Origin: a virus
Reading direction: 5' to 3' (one strand)
Length of the DNA: 38,067 nucleotides
IMG/VR virus record: IMGVR_UViG_3300011013_000038
Span: 1 to 38,067 of that record
The notes beneath the pieces are model-generated. The model was not told where the DNA came from. It worked only from the letters and a program-made list of their open reading frames with translations, and made no database searches. The position numbers were made by a program, and so were the translations under genes. Shown piece by piece: positions 32,436 through 38,067 of the stretch. Each line of letters begins with the position of its first letter. The stretch's first letter is position 1.

Positions 32436-33685
32436 TGGATAAGAATTTTATATATTATCCATCGCTATCTGCAGGAAGTATGGTATCTGCATTTAAAAAG
32501 AATACAAAATTTGAAGACGGAACTACATGTAGATTCTTTTCAAAAGAGTATCCTGAACAATGGAGGCATCCATACTTTCTAATTACTGCGGGACACCATT
32601 TCAAAAAAATGGATTTTCGTGATCAGTTAGGATTAGACGATGGTGTATTAGTATTTGGAGATTCAGGAGGATTCCAGATAGCAACAGGTGCACTTAAATG
32701 GGATAAAACTATAAGAGAGCGAATATTTCATTGGTTAGAAGCCAATTCAGATGTGGCCGCAAATTTAGATATACCACCCAGAGCAAAATATGAAAATAGG
32801 TTTGCAGAATCCATGGAAATTAGTTTTGATAACTTTAAATGGTTTGAAAAACATCAAAGTGGAAAAACGAAATTTTTAAATGTTATACAAGGTACATATA
32901 ATGAAGAATATTCAGAATGGTATCATAAATTTAAAGACTTTGACTTTAATGGGTGGTGTATTGGCGGTCCTAAGAAATTAGTGGATTTTATGTATGTAAT
33001 TGCATTGATGTTACATAATAGGGAATTTGAAAAAGCACATGTACAATATGTACACTTGTTAGGGATATCAAAAATATCAGATTTCTTTATATTAGCAACA
33101 TTACAAAAATTGATGAATGAATTAACTGATAATAGGATACTATTTTCTACAGATTCATCATCGCCAGGACAATATCCGGTATTTGGAACATATTTGCATT
33201 CTAGTAATTATAAAACACAAACATTCACAGAATTATATTTTCCAAAAAATAATGAATATAGAAGAAAATCACACGCAAATAGGACGAATAAAACAGTTGC
33301 AATTGACACTACTAAACACGTGCCTTGTTCTTTGGATTGTCCTGCTTGTAAAGATTTTACTTATGATTATCTCGGGGGACAAACTACTACGGGATTAGAT
33401 AGGTATAGTCAAGAAGGAATGCCTAGGATGGTTATTCACAATACACATCTTTATGTTGAAATGGCTAAAGATGTAAGTAAATTAGTAAACAATCACGTAG
33501 AGCTTTTAGAAACAGCAATACCGAAGGATTTGTTTGATGTTATTTCATCATTACATGAAATGTTTGATGATCCTGACAAAGCATTACAAGTTTATGCAAC
33601 ATATAAAAAGACATATAAGAAATTCGGTGGAGATAGTATATCAACCACTGATGCAATTAAATTTAACGAATTTTTTAAATTTTAA
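32435..33685 (+). CDS. dpdA: DNA 7-deazaguanine transglycosylase (DpdA / TGT-like)
   Basis: 416 residues from the ATG at 32435; a GGGAGG ribosome site lies 10 bp upstream, so the in-frame GTG at 32417 is unlikely. TGT-type residues are DSGGFQ (76-81, with Asp76), LDIPP (111-115), IGGPK (176-180) and STDSSSPG with Asp240 at the nucleophile position. A zinc site is visible as Cys298, Cys302, Cys305 and His335. In phages DpdA exchanges guanine in DNA for a 7-deazaguanine made by FolE/QueD/QueE, protecting against restriction. It shares the window with these enzymes but sits in a separate operon. Confidence 0.88.
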   Translation: MDKNFIYYPSLSAGSMVSAFKKNTKFEDGTTCRFFSKEYPEQWRHPYFLITAGHHFKKMDFRDQLGLDDGVLVFGDSGGFQIATGALKWDKTIRERIFHWLEANSDVAANLDIPPRAKYENRFAESMEISFDNFKWFEKHQSGKTKFLNVIQGTYNEEYSEWYHKFKDFDFNGWCIGGPKKLVDFMYVIALMLHNREFEKAHVQYVHLLGISKISDFFILATLQKLMNELTDNRILFSTDSSSPGQYPVFGTYLHSSNYKTQTFTELYFPKNNEYRRKSHANRTNKTVAIDTTKHVPCSLDCPACKDFTYDYLGGQTTTGLDRYSQEGMPRMVIHNTHLYVEMAKDVSKLVNNHVELLETAIPKDLFDVISSLHEMFDDPDKALQVYATYKKTYKKFGGDSISTTDAIKFNEFFKF

Positions 33686-33696
33686 AAAGATAAAAC

Positions 33697-34404
33697 ATGG
33701 AAAAAAGTAAATTACAATCATTTATTAACAGATATTACCTCGCAGGGAATTGTGAGGCAGTAACTGTAAAATCAAATGGTCAATCAGTTAATTGTGAATT
33801 AATTGATGCAGACCAAACAGTAGTAGGAAAGATAAAGTGGAAAACAAATCCATTTATGTCTGGAGAATTAGGAATCAATCATACAGGAGCGTTAACAAGA
33901 ATGTTATCAGCTGTTGGAGAAAATATTGATATTGAAGTTCAAGAATCTGCTGGTAAGAATTATGCAATGCGAATTCAAGAAGGAAGTACTACGATGACAT
34001 TTATGTTAGCAGATACAACCGTTATACCAGCAGTGCCTACTATTAATGCAGAGCCAGAATATACTGTTACAATTGACATTGATAATGAATTTATAGATAA
34101 ATTTATTAAAGCAAAAAATGCTTTGCCAGATGCAAAGAATTTTGCAGTACAAGTACAAAATGGTAAAATTAAATTTATTATTAATTATACAACTATTAAT
34201 GCAGATAATGTAACATTTGATTTAGACGGAGGAACTACTCCAATGGAACCAATTTGTTTTTCTGCAGATAAATTAAAAGAAGTATTAACTGCGAATAAAG
34301 GAGATGATGGGAAAATGTATATTTCAGCTGATGGATTAGCGAGAATTGATTTTACTGGAACTGATTTTGATTCAAATTATTGGTTAGTACAATTACAAAA
34401 TTAA
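33697..34404 (+). CDS. 45: Sliding clamp (gp45-like)
   Basis: 235 residues; T4 gp45 is 228. The N-terminal half ([40 protein letters not shown]) and the C-terminal half ([50 protein letters not shown]) form the two pseudo-symmetric clamp domains. It tethers the family B polymerase and, in T4, activates late promoters with gp33/gp55. The TATTTATAAT boxes could respond to it. The gene follows DpdA by 11 bp. Confidence 0.9.
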   Translation: MEKSKLQSFINRYYLAGNCEAVTVKSNGQSVNCELIDADQTVVGKIKWKTNPFMSGELGINHTGALTRMLSAVGENIDIEVQESAGKNYAMRIQEGSTTMTFMLADTTVIPAVPTINAEPEYTVTIDIDNEFIDKFIKAKNALPDAKNFAVQVQNGKIKFIINYTTINADNVTFDLDGGTTPMEPICFSADKLKEVLTANKGDDGKMYISADGLARIDFTGTDFDSNYWLVQLQN

Positions 34405-34405
34405 T

Positions 34406-34840
34406 ATGAAAATAAAAGTAATAAACAAGTCTAACAACGATTTGCCTAAATATGAAACCGAAGCAAGTGCTGGTGTTGATATAAGGGCGTATATAGACGA
34501 ACCAACGGTTATATATCCCGGGCAAAGTATAATTGTTAAAACGGGATTACATGTTGAAATTCCAATTGGCTATGAAATACAATTGCGCCCTAGGAGTGGG
34601 TTAGCAGCAAAACATGGAATTACTGTGCTAAATACTCCTGGCACCATTGATGCAGATTATAGAGGCGAAATATGTGCAATTCTTATTAATCATGGGGATA
34701 CTCCATTTGATGTTGTTAGTGGAGAACGGATAGGGCAGCTGGTATTGAATAAAGTAAGACAAATACAATGGGAAGTAGTATCTGAATTAAGTGATACAAA
34801 AAGAGGTGTTGGTGGATTCGGAAGTACAGGAAAAAATTAA
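34406..34840 (+). CDS. dut: Deoxyuridine triphosphatase
   Basis: 144 residues, with the five trimeric dUTPase motifs: [39 protein letters not shown] and [10 protein letters not shown]. It hydrolyses dUTP to dUMP, keeping uracil out of DNA and supplying dUMP. The gene begins one base after the clamp stop and ends two bases before the clamp loader. Confidence 0.96.
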   Translation: MKIKVINKSNNDLPKYETEASAGVDIRAYIDEPTVIYPGQSIIVKTGLHVEIPIGYEIQLRPRSGLAAKHGITVLNTPGTIDADYRGEICAILINHGDTPFDVVSGERIGQLVLNKVRQIQWEVVSELSDTKRGVGGFGSTGKN

Positions 34841-34842
34841 AT

Positions 34843-35769
34843 ATGTTTGGAGTAACTGAAAATACATTGTGGGTCGAATCATTTAGGCCGGGAACCTTAG
34901 ACGGATATATTGGAAATGAACATGTTATACAAAAAGTAAAGATATTTATTGAAAATGGAGATATTCCACACCTATTATTCTATGGTACTGCTGGTACAGG
35001 CAAAACTACATTAGCAAAAATAATTGCTAATTCAGTAGATGCAGATTTAATGTATGTTAATGCATCTGATGAAAATTCAGTAGATGCTGTAAGAGATAAG
35101 ATTAAAAGATATGCTAGCACTGTAGGATTTAAAAGATGGAAGATAGTAATATTAGATGAAGCAGACTATTTAACACCAAATGCCCAAGCAGCATTACGGA
35201 ATTTGATGGAAACATATAGTAAGACAACTAGGTTTATATTAACATGTAATTATGTGGAAAAAATTATAGACCCGATACAAAGTAGATGTCAGACATTTGG
35301 TATAACGCCACCAGATAAATCTGTAGTAGCTCAGCGGTTAGTTGATGTTTTAAATGAAAAACAAGTTGAATACGATGTTAATGATATTGTAGCAATTATT
35401 AATTCTAGTTATCCAGATATACGAAGAGCAATTAATAGCGCACAAAGTCACGTAGTAAAAGGAAAGTTAGTTTTAGACAAACAAAGTGTTGTACAATCTA
35501 ATTATATGACAGAAGTATTGGAGATATTAAAAAACAAAAAAGATAAAAAACAAGCATTTCAAAAAATAAGACAAATAATTGCAGATAGTAAAGTAAAAGA
35601 CTTTACACCATTATATACATTTTTATATGACAATTTAGATGAATTTGCAACAGGCAAAATTGCATCAGTAATATTAATTATTGCAGAATCACAATATACT
35701 GATTCACACGTTGTAGATAAAGAAATTAATATAATGGCAATGTTTGTAAAATTAATGAACGAAATATAA
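34843..35769 (+). CDS. 44: Clamp loader large subunit (gp44-like)
   Basis: 308 residues; T4 gp44 is 319. AAA+ motifs are Walker A GTAGTGKTT (48-56), Walker B ILDEADYL with Asp105/Glu106, and SRCQTF (the Arg-finger motif). An N-terminal ESFRPGTLDGYIGNEH leads, and a helical collar domain closes. It loads gp45 on DNA together with the gp62-like protein downstream. It has no strong ribosome site and probably relies on coupling to dut. Confidence 0.95.
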   Translation: MFGVTENTLWVESFRPGTLDGYIGNEHVIQKVKIFIENGDIPHLLFYGTAGTGKTTLAKIIANSVDADLMYVNASDENSVDAVRDKIKRYASTVGFKRWKIVILDEADYLTPNAQAALRNLMETYSKTTRFILTCNYVEKIIDPIQSRCQTFGITPPDKSVVAQRLVDVLNEKQVEYDVNDIVAIINSSYPDIRRAINSAQSHVVKGKLVLDKQSVVQSNYMTEVLEILKNKKDKKQAFQKIRQIIADSKVKDFTPLYTFLYDNLDEFATGKIASVILIIAESQYTDSHVVDKEINIMAMFVKLMNEI

Positions 35770-35778
35770 AGGAAAAGT

Positions 35779-36000
35779 ATGTCAATGAAACAAAACATCA
35801 AACAATCAGATTTGAAACCAATGGTTTGTGAAGAATGTAATGGTATGTATTTTAGACAAGTAATGTCAATAAACAAAGTATCTAGATTCCTAACAGGACA
35901 AGACAAAGACACAATAGTACCAGTGCCTGTATTTAGGTGTGATGATTGTGGAGCAGTACCAGAAGAATTTCAACCAGTCATCAACGAAACACCTGAATAA
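35779..36000 (+). CDS. Small zinc-ribbon protein
   Basis: 73 residues with two CxxC pairs, CEEC (17-20) and CDDC (54-57), the hallmark of a zinc ribbon. The segment between them is a beta-rich loop. It might be a transcription or replication accessory; small ribbons of this type are frequent in T4-like replication clusters. The TAATG overlap couples it to the next gene. Confidence 0.65.
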   Translation: MSMKQNIKQSDLKPMVCEECNGMYFRQVMSINKVSRFLTGQDKDTIVPVPVFRCDDCGAVPEEFQPVINETPE

Positions 36001-36212
36001 TGGGAGTACCATACCCAAAAGTACCGGTAGTATTAGTATTTAAAACATCTAATAGGTCTAATGCAAAAACTAAAATGAAAGTTTTTAAAAATAAAAATAT
36101 AGATGTTGTCAATGAGAAGAAAATGCCAGGAGTGCCAGAAAAGTCAATAATATTGGAACTAGGTGTTGGAACTAAATTTGAAGAATTATGGAGAAAGAAA
36201 TATAATATATAA
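36000..36212 (+). CDS. Small basic protein between clamp loader subunits
   Basis: 70 residues (MGVPYPKVPVVLVFKTSNRS ...), with a hydrophobic strand at 8-14, a lysine-rich middle and an ELGVGTKFEELWRKKY helix at the end. It is coupled at both ends by one-base overlaps (TAATG). No family was recognised. Its place in the replication operon suggests a supporting role, nothing more. Confidence 0.6.
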   Translation: MGVPYPKVPVVLVFKTSNRSNAKTKMKVFKNKNIDVVNEKKMPGVPEKSIILELGVGTKFEELWRKKYNI

Positions 36213-36655
36213 TGGCAAAAAAAGGCGCAACTATATTTGATTTTATCAATGGCATAACACATCAAAAGAAAGAGTGGCATTCTTATACAGAATCAGACCA
36301 AAAACGATTTGCACCGTACATAGTTAATCGTTGGCTTTCAATGAGAGTGGAATTAATTGATTTAATCAATGAGTTACAGAAGTATACAATAGGAGTATTA
36401 TCTCCTAGAGAAACTTATCGTTTATATCATGGTTTTTTACCAACAAATAAAACCTTCGCTAAGTACGTAAAAGGAAAGAAGGAAGATAAGTTTGACAAAC
36501 AATTGATTTCACAAGTTGCTGATCATTACAAAATAAGTAAAAGTGAAGCAATCGATTATGTTGAATTGATGGATAAAAATAGTTGTGCCAACTTGCTTAC
36601 AATGTACGGATATAAAGATTCAGATAAAAAGAAAATGTTAAAAGGAAAGAAATAA
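36212..36655 (+). CDS. 62: Clamp loader small subunit (gp62-like)
   Basis: 147 residues; T4 gp62 is 187. The central pattern is FAPYIVNRWLSMRVELIDLI, LSPRETYRLYHGFLP, TFAKYVKGKK and 'DHYKISKSEAIDYVEL'. This is the same order as in gp62 proteins of marine T4-like phages: a 'VNR-x-LS' helix, a basic R/K-FxK segment and a C-terminal 'Y-x-x-S-x-x-(K/E)A' helix. It lies three genes after gp44, where gp62 is expected. Similarity is moderate and recognised by pattern only. Confidence 0.65.
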   Translation: MAKKGATIFDFINGITHQKKEWHSYTESDQKRFAPYIVNRWLSMRVELIDLINELQKYTIGVLSPRETYRLYHGFLPTNKTFAKYVKGKKEDKFDKQLISQVADHYKISKSEAIDYVELMDKNSCANLLTMYGYKDSDKKKMLKGKK

Positions 36656-36658
36656 TAT

Positions 36659-36687
36659 TTGGATTTTCCGAATTAATTTCTTATAAT
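36659..36687 (+). promoter_or_regulatory. TTGGAT-17-TATAAT promoter of the small-gene array
   Basis: TTGGAT 36659-36664, 17 bp, TATAAT 36682-36687; the ATG at 36700 follows after 12 bp without a Shine-Dalgarno. The bases after TTGGAT (TTTCCGA) match those in the promoter at 23159. Confidence 0.7.
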
Positions 36688-36699
36688 ATAAATAAAAAA

Positions 36700-36804
36700 A
36701 TGGATGAAACAGGAATAGCAATAGCCGCAGTAAGTTGGTTAGCAATGATTGTATTGTTAATTATTTATAGAAAAGAAAACCAAAACAAAGATGAAAAAAA
36801 TTAA
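36700..36804 (+). CDS. Small single-pass membrane protein
   Basis: 34 residues. A hydrophobic segment (IAIAAVSWLAMIVLLIIY, residues 6-23) is followed by RKENQNKDEKN, the last part encoded by the 16-bp repeat. It is first after a TTGGAT-17-TATAAT promoter and has no Shine-Dalgarno. Its 3' end overlaps the next small gene. Confidence 0.55.
   Translation: MDETGIAIAAVSWLAMIVLLIIYRKENQNKDEKN
36778..36793 (+). repeat. Junction repeat copy 1
   Basis: AACCAAAACAAAGATG; ends in the ATG of the gene at 36791. Confidence 0.9.
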
Positions 36805-36892
36805 ACACCTATGGAGATACTTAACTAACCCAGATTATAGATTTAAGGTTTATTTAAAACGACTTAATGGAAAATATTTAAAACAAAAATGA
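36791..36892 (+). CDS. Small basic protein
   Basis: 33 residues (MKKIKHLWRYLTNPDYRFKV...), very basic. Its ATG lies inside repeat copy 1 and its stop overlaps the next gene (ATGA). No family known. Codon use and tight overlap suggest it is translated. Confidence 0.5.
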   Translation: MKKIKHLWRYLTNPDYRFKVYLKRLNGKYLKQK

Positions 36893-37098
36893 GAGATGAA
36901 TATGATATCTTTATGGGGAAGTATGAAGAAGACCACGAATGCTGTCCTAAGTGTGGAAGTGAATCATATGCAACAACATATATGGGTTACATTTTAGATA
37001 TGAATAACAAAGAGTCGTATAAAGATGAGAATAGATGTACTTGCAGTGATTGTGGGAATGTTCATATAACCCATAATAGAAAACCAAAACAAAGATGA
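36889..37098 (+). CDS. Small zinc-ribbon protein
   Basis: 69 residues with CPKC (19-22) and CTCSDC (about 50-55), a typical two-knuckle zinc ribbon. An Ile/Tyr-rich loop lies between. The end, KPKQR, is encoded by repeat copy 2. It is coupled to both neighbours by ATGA overlaps. Function unknown. Confidence 0.6.
   Translation: MRDEYDIFMGKYEEDHECCPKCGSESYATTYMGYILDMNNKESYKDENRCTCSDCGNVHITHNRKPKQR
37082..37097 (+). repeat. Junction repeat copy 2
   Basis: Exact copy; ends in the ATG at 37095 and encodes the KPKQR tail of the gene before. Confidence 0.9.
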
Positions 37099-37193
37099 TT
37101 GAATATATTGTAAATAACACTTGGGCTATGGCTTTAGTTTGTGGAATATGTGTTGCCACTATCATAGCAATTAATAAACCAAAACAAAGATGA
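37095..37193 (+). CDS. Small single-pass membrane protein
   Basis: 32 residues. A hydrophobic core (AMALVCGICVATIIAI) is followed by NKPKQR, the last codons coming from repeat copy 3. The ATG is within repeat copy 2. Too short for a family assignment; the same membrane-segment plus repeat-encoded tail plan recurs in this array. Confidence 0.5.
   Translation: MIEYIVNNTWAMALVCGICVATIIAINKPKQR
37177..37192 (+). repeat. Junction repeat copy 3
   Basis: Exact copy; ends in the ATG at 37190 and encodes the KPKQR tail of the gene before. Confidence 0.9.
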
Positions 37194-37471
37194 AAACTAG
37201 AGAAAAAGAATATGATTATTTGGACAAAGGCAACAAACTAGTTGATAAGTTGGTGTATGAGTTTTCCAATGGTAAAAAATATAGTAACATAGAATTGATT
37301 GAACAACTTAAATTTGATGGTGATGATGAATATTATGCTAGAAAATATTATCGTCATTTATCGGCATTGTTTTTAAATGTATTGTTAAACAGAACTGATG
37401 AGGTTAATTTTCATACTGGAAGGGATTATTTTGCTCATTGTTATAGATTTGTTAATCTCTTAAAGAATTAA
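37190..37471 (+). CDS. Unknown small protein
   Basis: 93 residues with a charged N-terminus (MKTREKEYDYLDKGNKLVDK), a 'NGKKYSNIELIEQLKF' segment and a helical, aromatic C-terminal half (YYARKYYRHLSALFLNVLL). No family. Its ATG lies in repeat copy 3; after its stop, repeat copy 4 begins at once. Confidence 0.6.
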   Translation: MKTREKEYDYLDKGNKLVDKLVYEFSNGKKYSNIELIEQLKFDGDDEYYARKYYRHLSALFLNVLLNRTDEVNFHTGRDYFAHCYRFVNLLKN

Positions 37472-37486
37472 ACCAAAACAAAGATG
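37471..37486 (+). repeat. Junction repeat copy 4
   Basis: Exact copy directly after the stop of the gene before; ends in the ATG at 37484. Confidence 0.9.
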
Positions 37487-37645
37487 AGAGAAATATTAAA
37501 CAGTAGAATTGTATATTACGTTGGTTTTGGTTTAAGCTATGTAGTAATTTCTAAGCTCATAGGATTTGAAGATACCGCATTGATATGTATGGGGGTTATA
37601 ATAGGAGAACAAACATATTTACAATACTTAAATGAAAAAAGATGA
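37484..37645 (+). CDS. Small membrane protein
   Basis: 53 residues with two hydrophobic stretches (IVYYVGFGLSYVVISKLIG and ALICMGVIIG) and a short charged end (LNEKR). The ATG is within repeat copy 4. The stop TGA overlaps the next ATG. A two-pass membrane protein is likely; role unknown. Confidence 0.5.
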   Translation: MREILNSRIVYYVGFGLSYVVISKLIGFEDTALICMGVIIGEQTYLQYLNEKR

Positions 37646-37803
37646 ATTGGATTAGAAACATATTATTGCTTTACATTCAATGTATGACAATTGTAGCCAT
37701 AATAAGTATGAAACCTAATAATATAGGAGGATGGATTTTATCTGTGTTATGGATAGCATCTATAGTAGGATTGTATTATATAAAACCAAAAGAAGATGAG
37801 TAA
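37642..37803 (+). CDS. Small membrane protein
   Basis: 53 residues, two hydrophobic segments (ILLLYIQCMTIVAIIS and WILSVLWIASIVGLYYI) and a KPKEDE tail encoded by repeat copy 5. The start is coupled to the preceding stop (ATGA). Role unknown. Confidence 0.5.
   Translation: MNWIRNILLLYIQCMTIVAIISMKPNNIGGWILSVLWIASIVGLYYIKPKEDE
37784..37798 (+). repeat. Junction repeat copy 5 (variant)
   Basis: AACCAAAAGAAGATG, one base shorter than the others; ends in the ATG at 37796. Confidence 0.8.
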
Positions 37804-37966
37804 AGAAGAAATTATCAAATCTATAGATGACAGAATAACTTATTATTCTAGTGGCGAAGAAATGAAGAGTATTAGTGAACTCACAAGAGACTCACATATC
37901 GTTAAAGTGCTAGAGAGTCTCAAATCCGAAGTTAGTATCATATTAAACCAAAACGAAGATGAATAA
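37796..37966 (+). CDS. Small acidic helical protein
   Basis: 56 residues (MSKEEIIKSIDDRITYYSSG ...), soluble, charged and mainly helical. The ATG lies in repeat copy 5, and the NQNEDE tail is encoded by repeat copy 6. It resembles the start of the next protein (both begin M-x-K-E-E), so the two may be related. Confidence 0.5.
   Translation: MSKEEIIKSIDDRITYYSSGEEMKSISELTRDSHIVKVLESLKSEVSIILNQNEDE
37946..37961 (+). repeat. Junction repeat copy 6
   Basis: AACCAAAACGAAGATG, one substitution; ends in the ATG at 37959. Confidence 0.85.
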
Positions 37967-38067
37967 AGAAGAAAAATTAGATAAGTTATTAAAACTTGAG
38001 AAAGAGTTAACTATAATGTTCGACTCTGACGTAAGGGTTGCATTAGCTTTATTAGAAGAGGTTAGAA
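37959..38067 (+). CDS. Small charged protein, truncated by the window end
   Basis: 36 codons are visible (MNKEEKLDKLLKLEKELTIM ...), predicted helical. Its ATG is inside repeat copy 6. The C-terminus lies outside the window, so length and function are unknown. Confidence 0.5.
   Translation, partial: MNKEEKLDKLLKLEKELTIMFDSDVRVALALLEEVR

Noticed and set aside
33670-33690. AT-rich inverted repeat at the end of dpdA as terminator
   Set aside because: The stem is A/T only and imperfect, and the clamp gene follows within 11 bp with no promoter of its own visible.
36700-38067. CRISPR-like array in the repeat region
   Set aside because: The spacing between repeats is irregular (about 80 to 300 bases), the repeat contains start codons and the intervals are coding.
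1-38067. tRNA genes
   Set aside because: I scanned for the T-arm GTTCGAA-type signal; the few hits lie inside coding sequence and lack a cloverleaf.

Overview
The window is AT-rich, almost fully coding, and every convincing gene lies on the + strand. It reads as part of the genome of a T4-like myovirus. It carries a sheath, tube, tape-measure and baseplate block, and a T4-type replisome: gp32, UvsX/RecA, a FEN-type nuclease, gp41, family B polymerase, gp45, gp44 and gp62. The low GC, cobalamin-dependent ribonucleotide reductase, cysteine-free gp32 and gene style resemble marine relatives of T4, but no gene names the host. I found no tRNA, rRNA, CRISPR array or insertion sequence.

Layout. (1) 1-12343, virion genes: a partial coiled-coil protein, a sheath-N-terminus chimaera, a Ser-rich fibre-like protein, a second coiled-coil protein, tail sheath, tail tube, a frameshifted tail-assembly chaperone pair, tape measure, tube-cap/baseplate protein, LysM-like wedge protein, hub protein and one unknown. 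Six genes in the first 5.7 kb, and one at 15207, follow a recurring TATTTATAAT box that is probably the late promoter. (2) 12384-16681: a compact family-A DNA polymerase-like protein, a possible nuclease and several small proteins, three of which begin with a T4-like capsid-targeting/protease-cleavage pattern. (3) 16769-21174: gp32, UvsX/RecA, 5'-3' nuclease and gp41 helicase, closed by an intrinsic terminator. (4) 21255-27759: class II ribonucleotide reductase, FolE, QueD and QueE (first steps of 7-deazaguanine synthesis), a GroES-like cochaperonin, a hypoxanthine/guanine-type phosphoribosyltransferase, DenV (pyrimidine-dimer glycosylase) and small membrane proteins. (5) 27760-33685: family B DNA polymerase, then a tight operon of an unknown protein, a PTPS-fold QueD-like protein, a GT-B glycosyltransferase, a small protein and a DpdA/TGT-like DNA transglycosylase. 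(6) 33697-36655: sliding clamp, dUTPase, clamp-loader large subunit, two small proteins and a gp62-like small subunit. (7) 36700-38067: an array of very small genes joined by copies of a 16-bp repeat that contains the start codon of the next gene.

How it fits together: the replisome copies the genome with nucleotides from the B12-dependent reductase and dUTPase. FolE, QueD and QueE would make 7-carboxy-7-deazaguanine, and DpdA would swap a deazaguanine into phage DNA. QueC is not in the window. A glycosyltransferase and a second PTPS-like protein sit in the DpdA operon, which raises the possibility of a further-decorated, perhaps glycosylated, deazaguanine. This is the best candidate here for an undescribed system.

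Two promoter classes can be read. One is TTGGAT-17 bp-TATAAT placed so close to the ATG that the transcripts should be leaderless or nearly so (helicase, PolA-like gene, modification operon, small-gene array). The other is the TATTTATAAT box before virion genes that have ordinary Shine-Dalgarno sites. All functions come from reading the protein sequences by eye; no database search was run.
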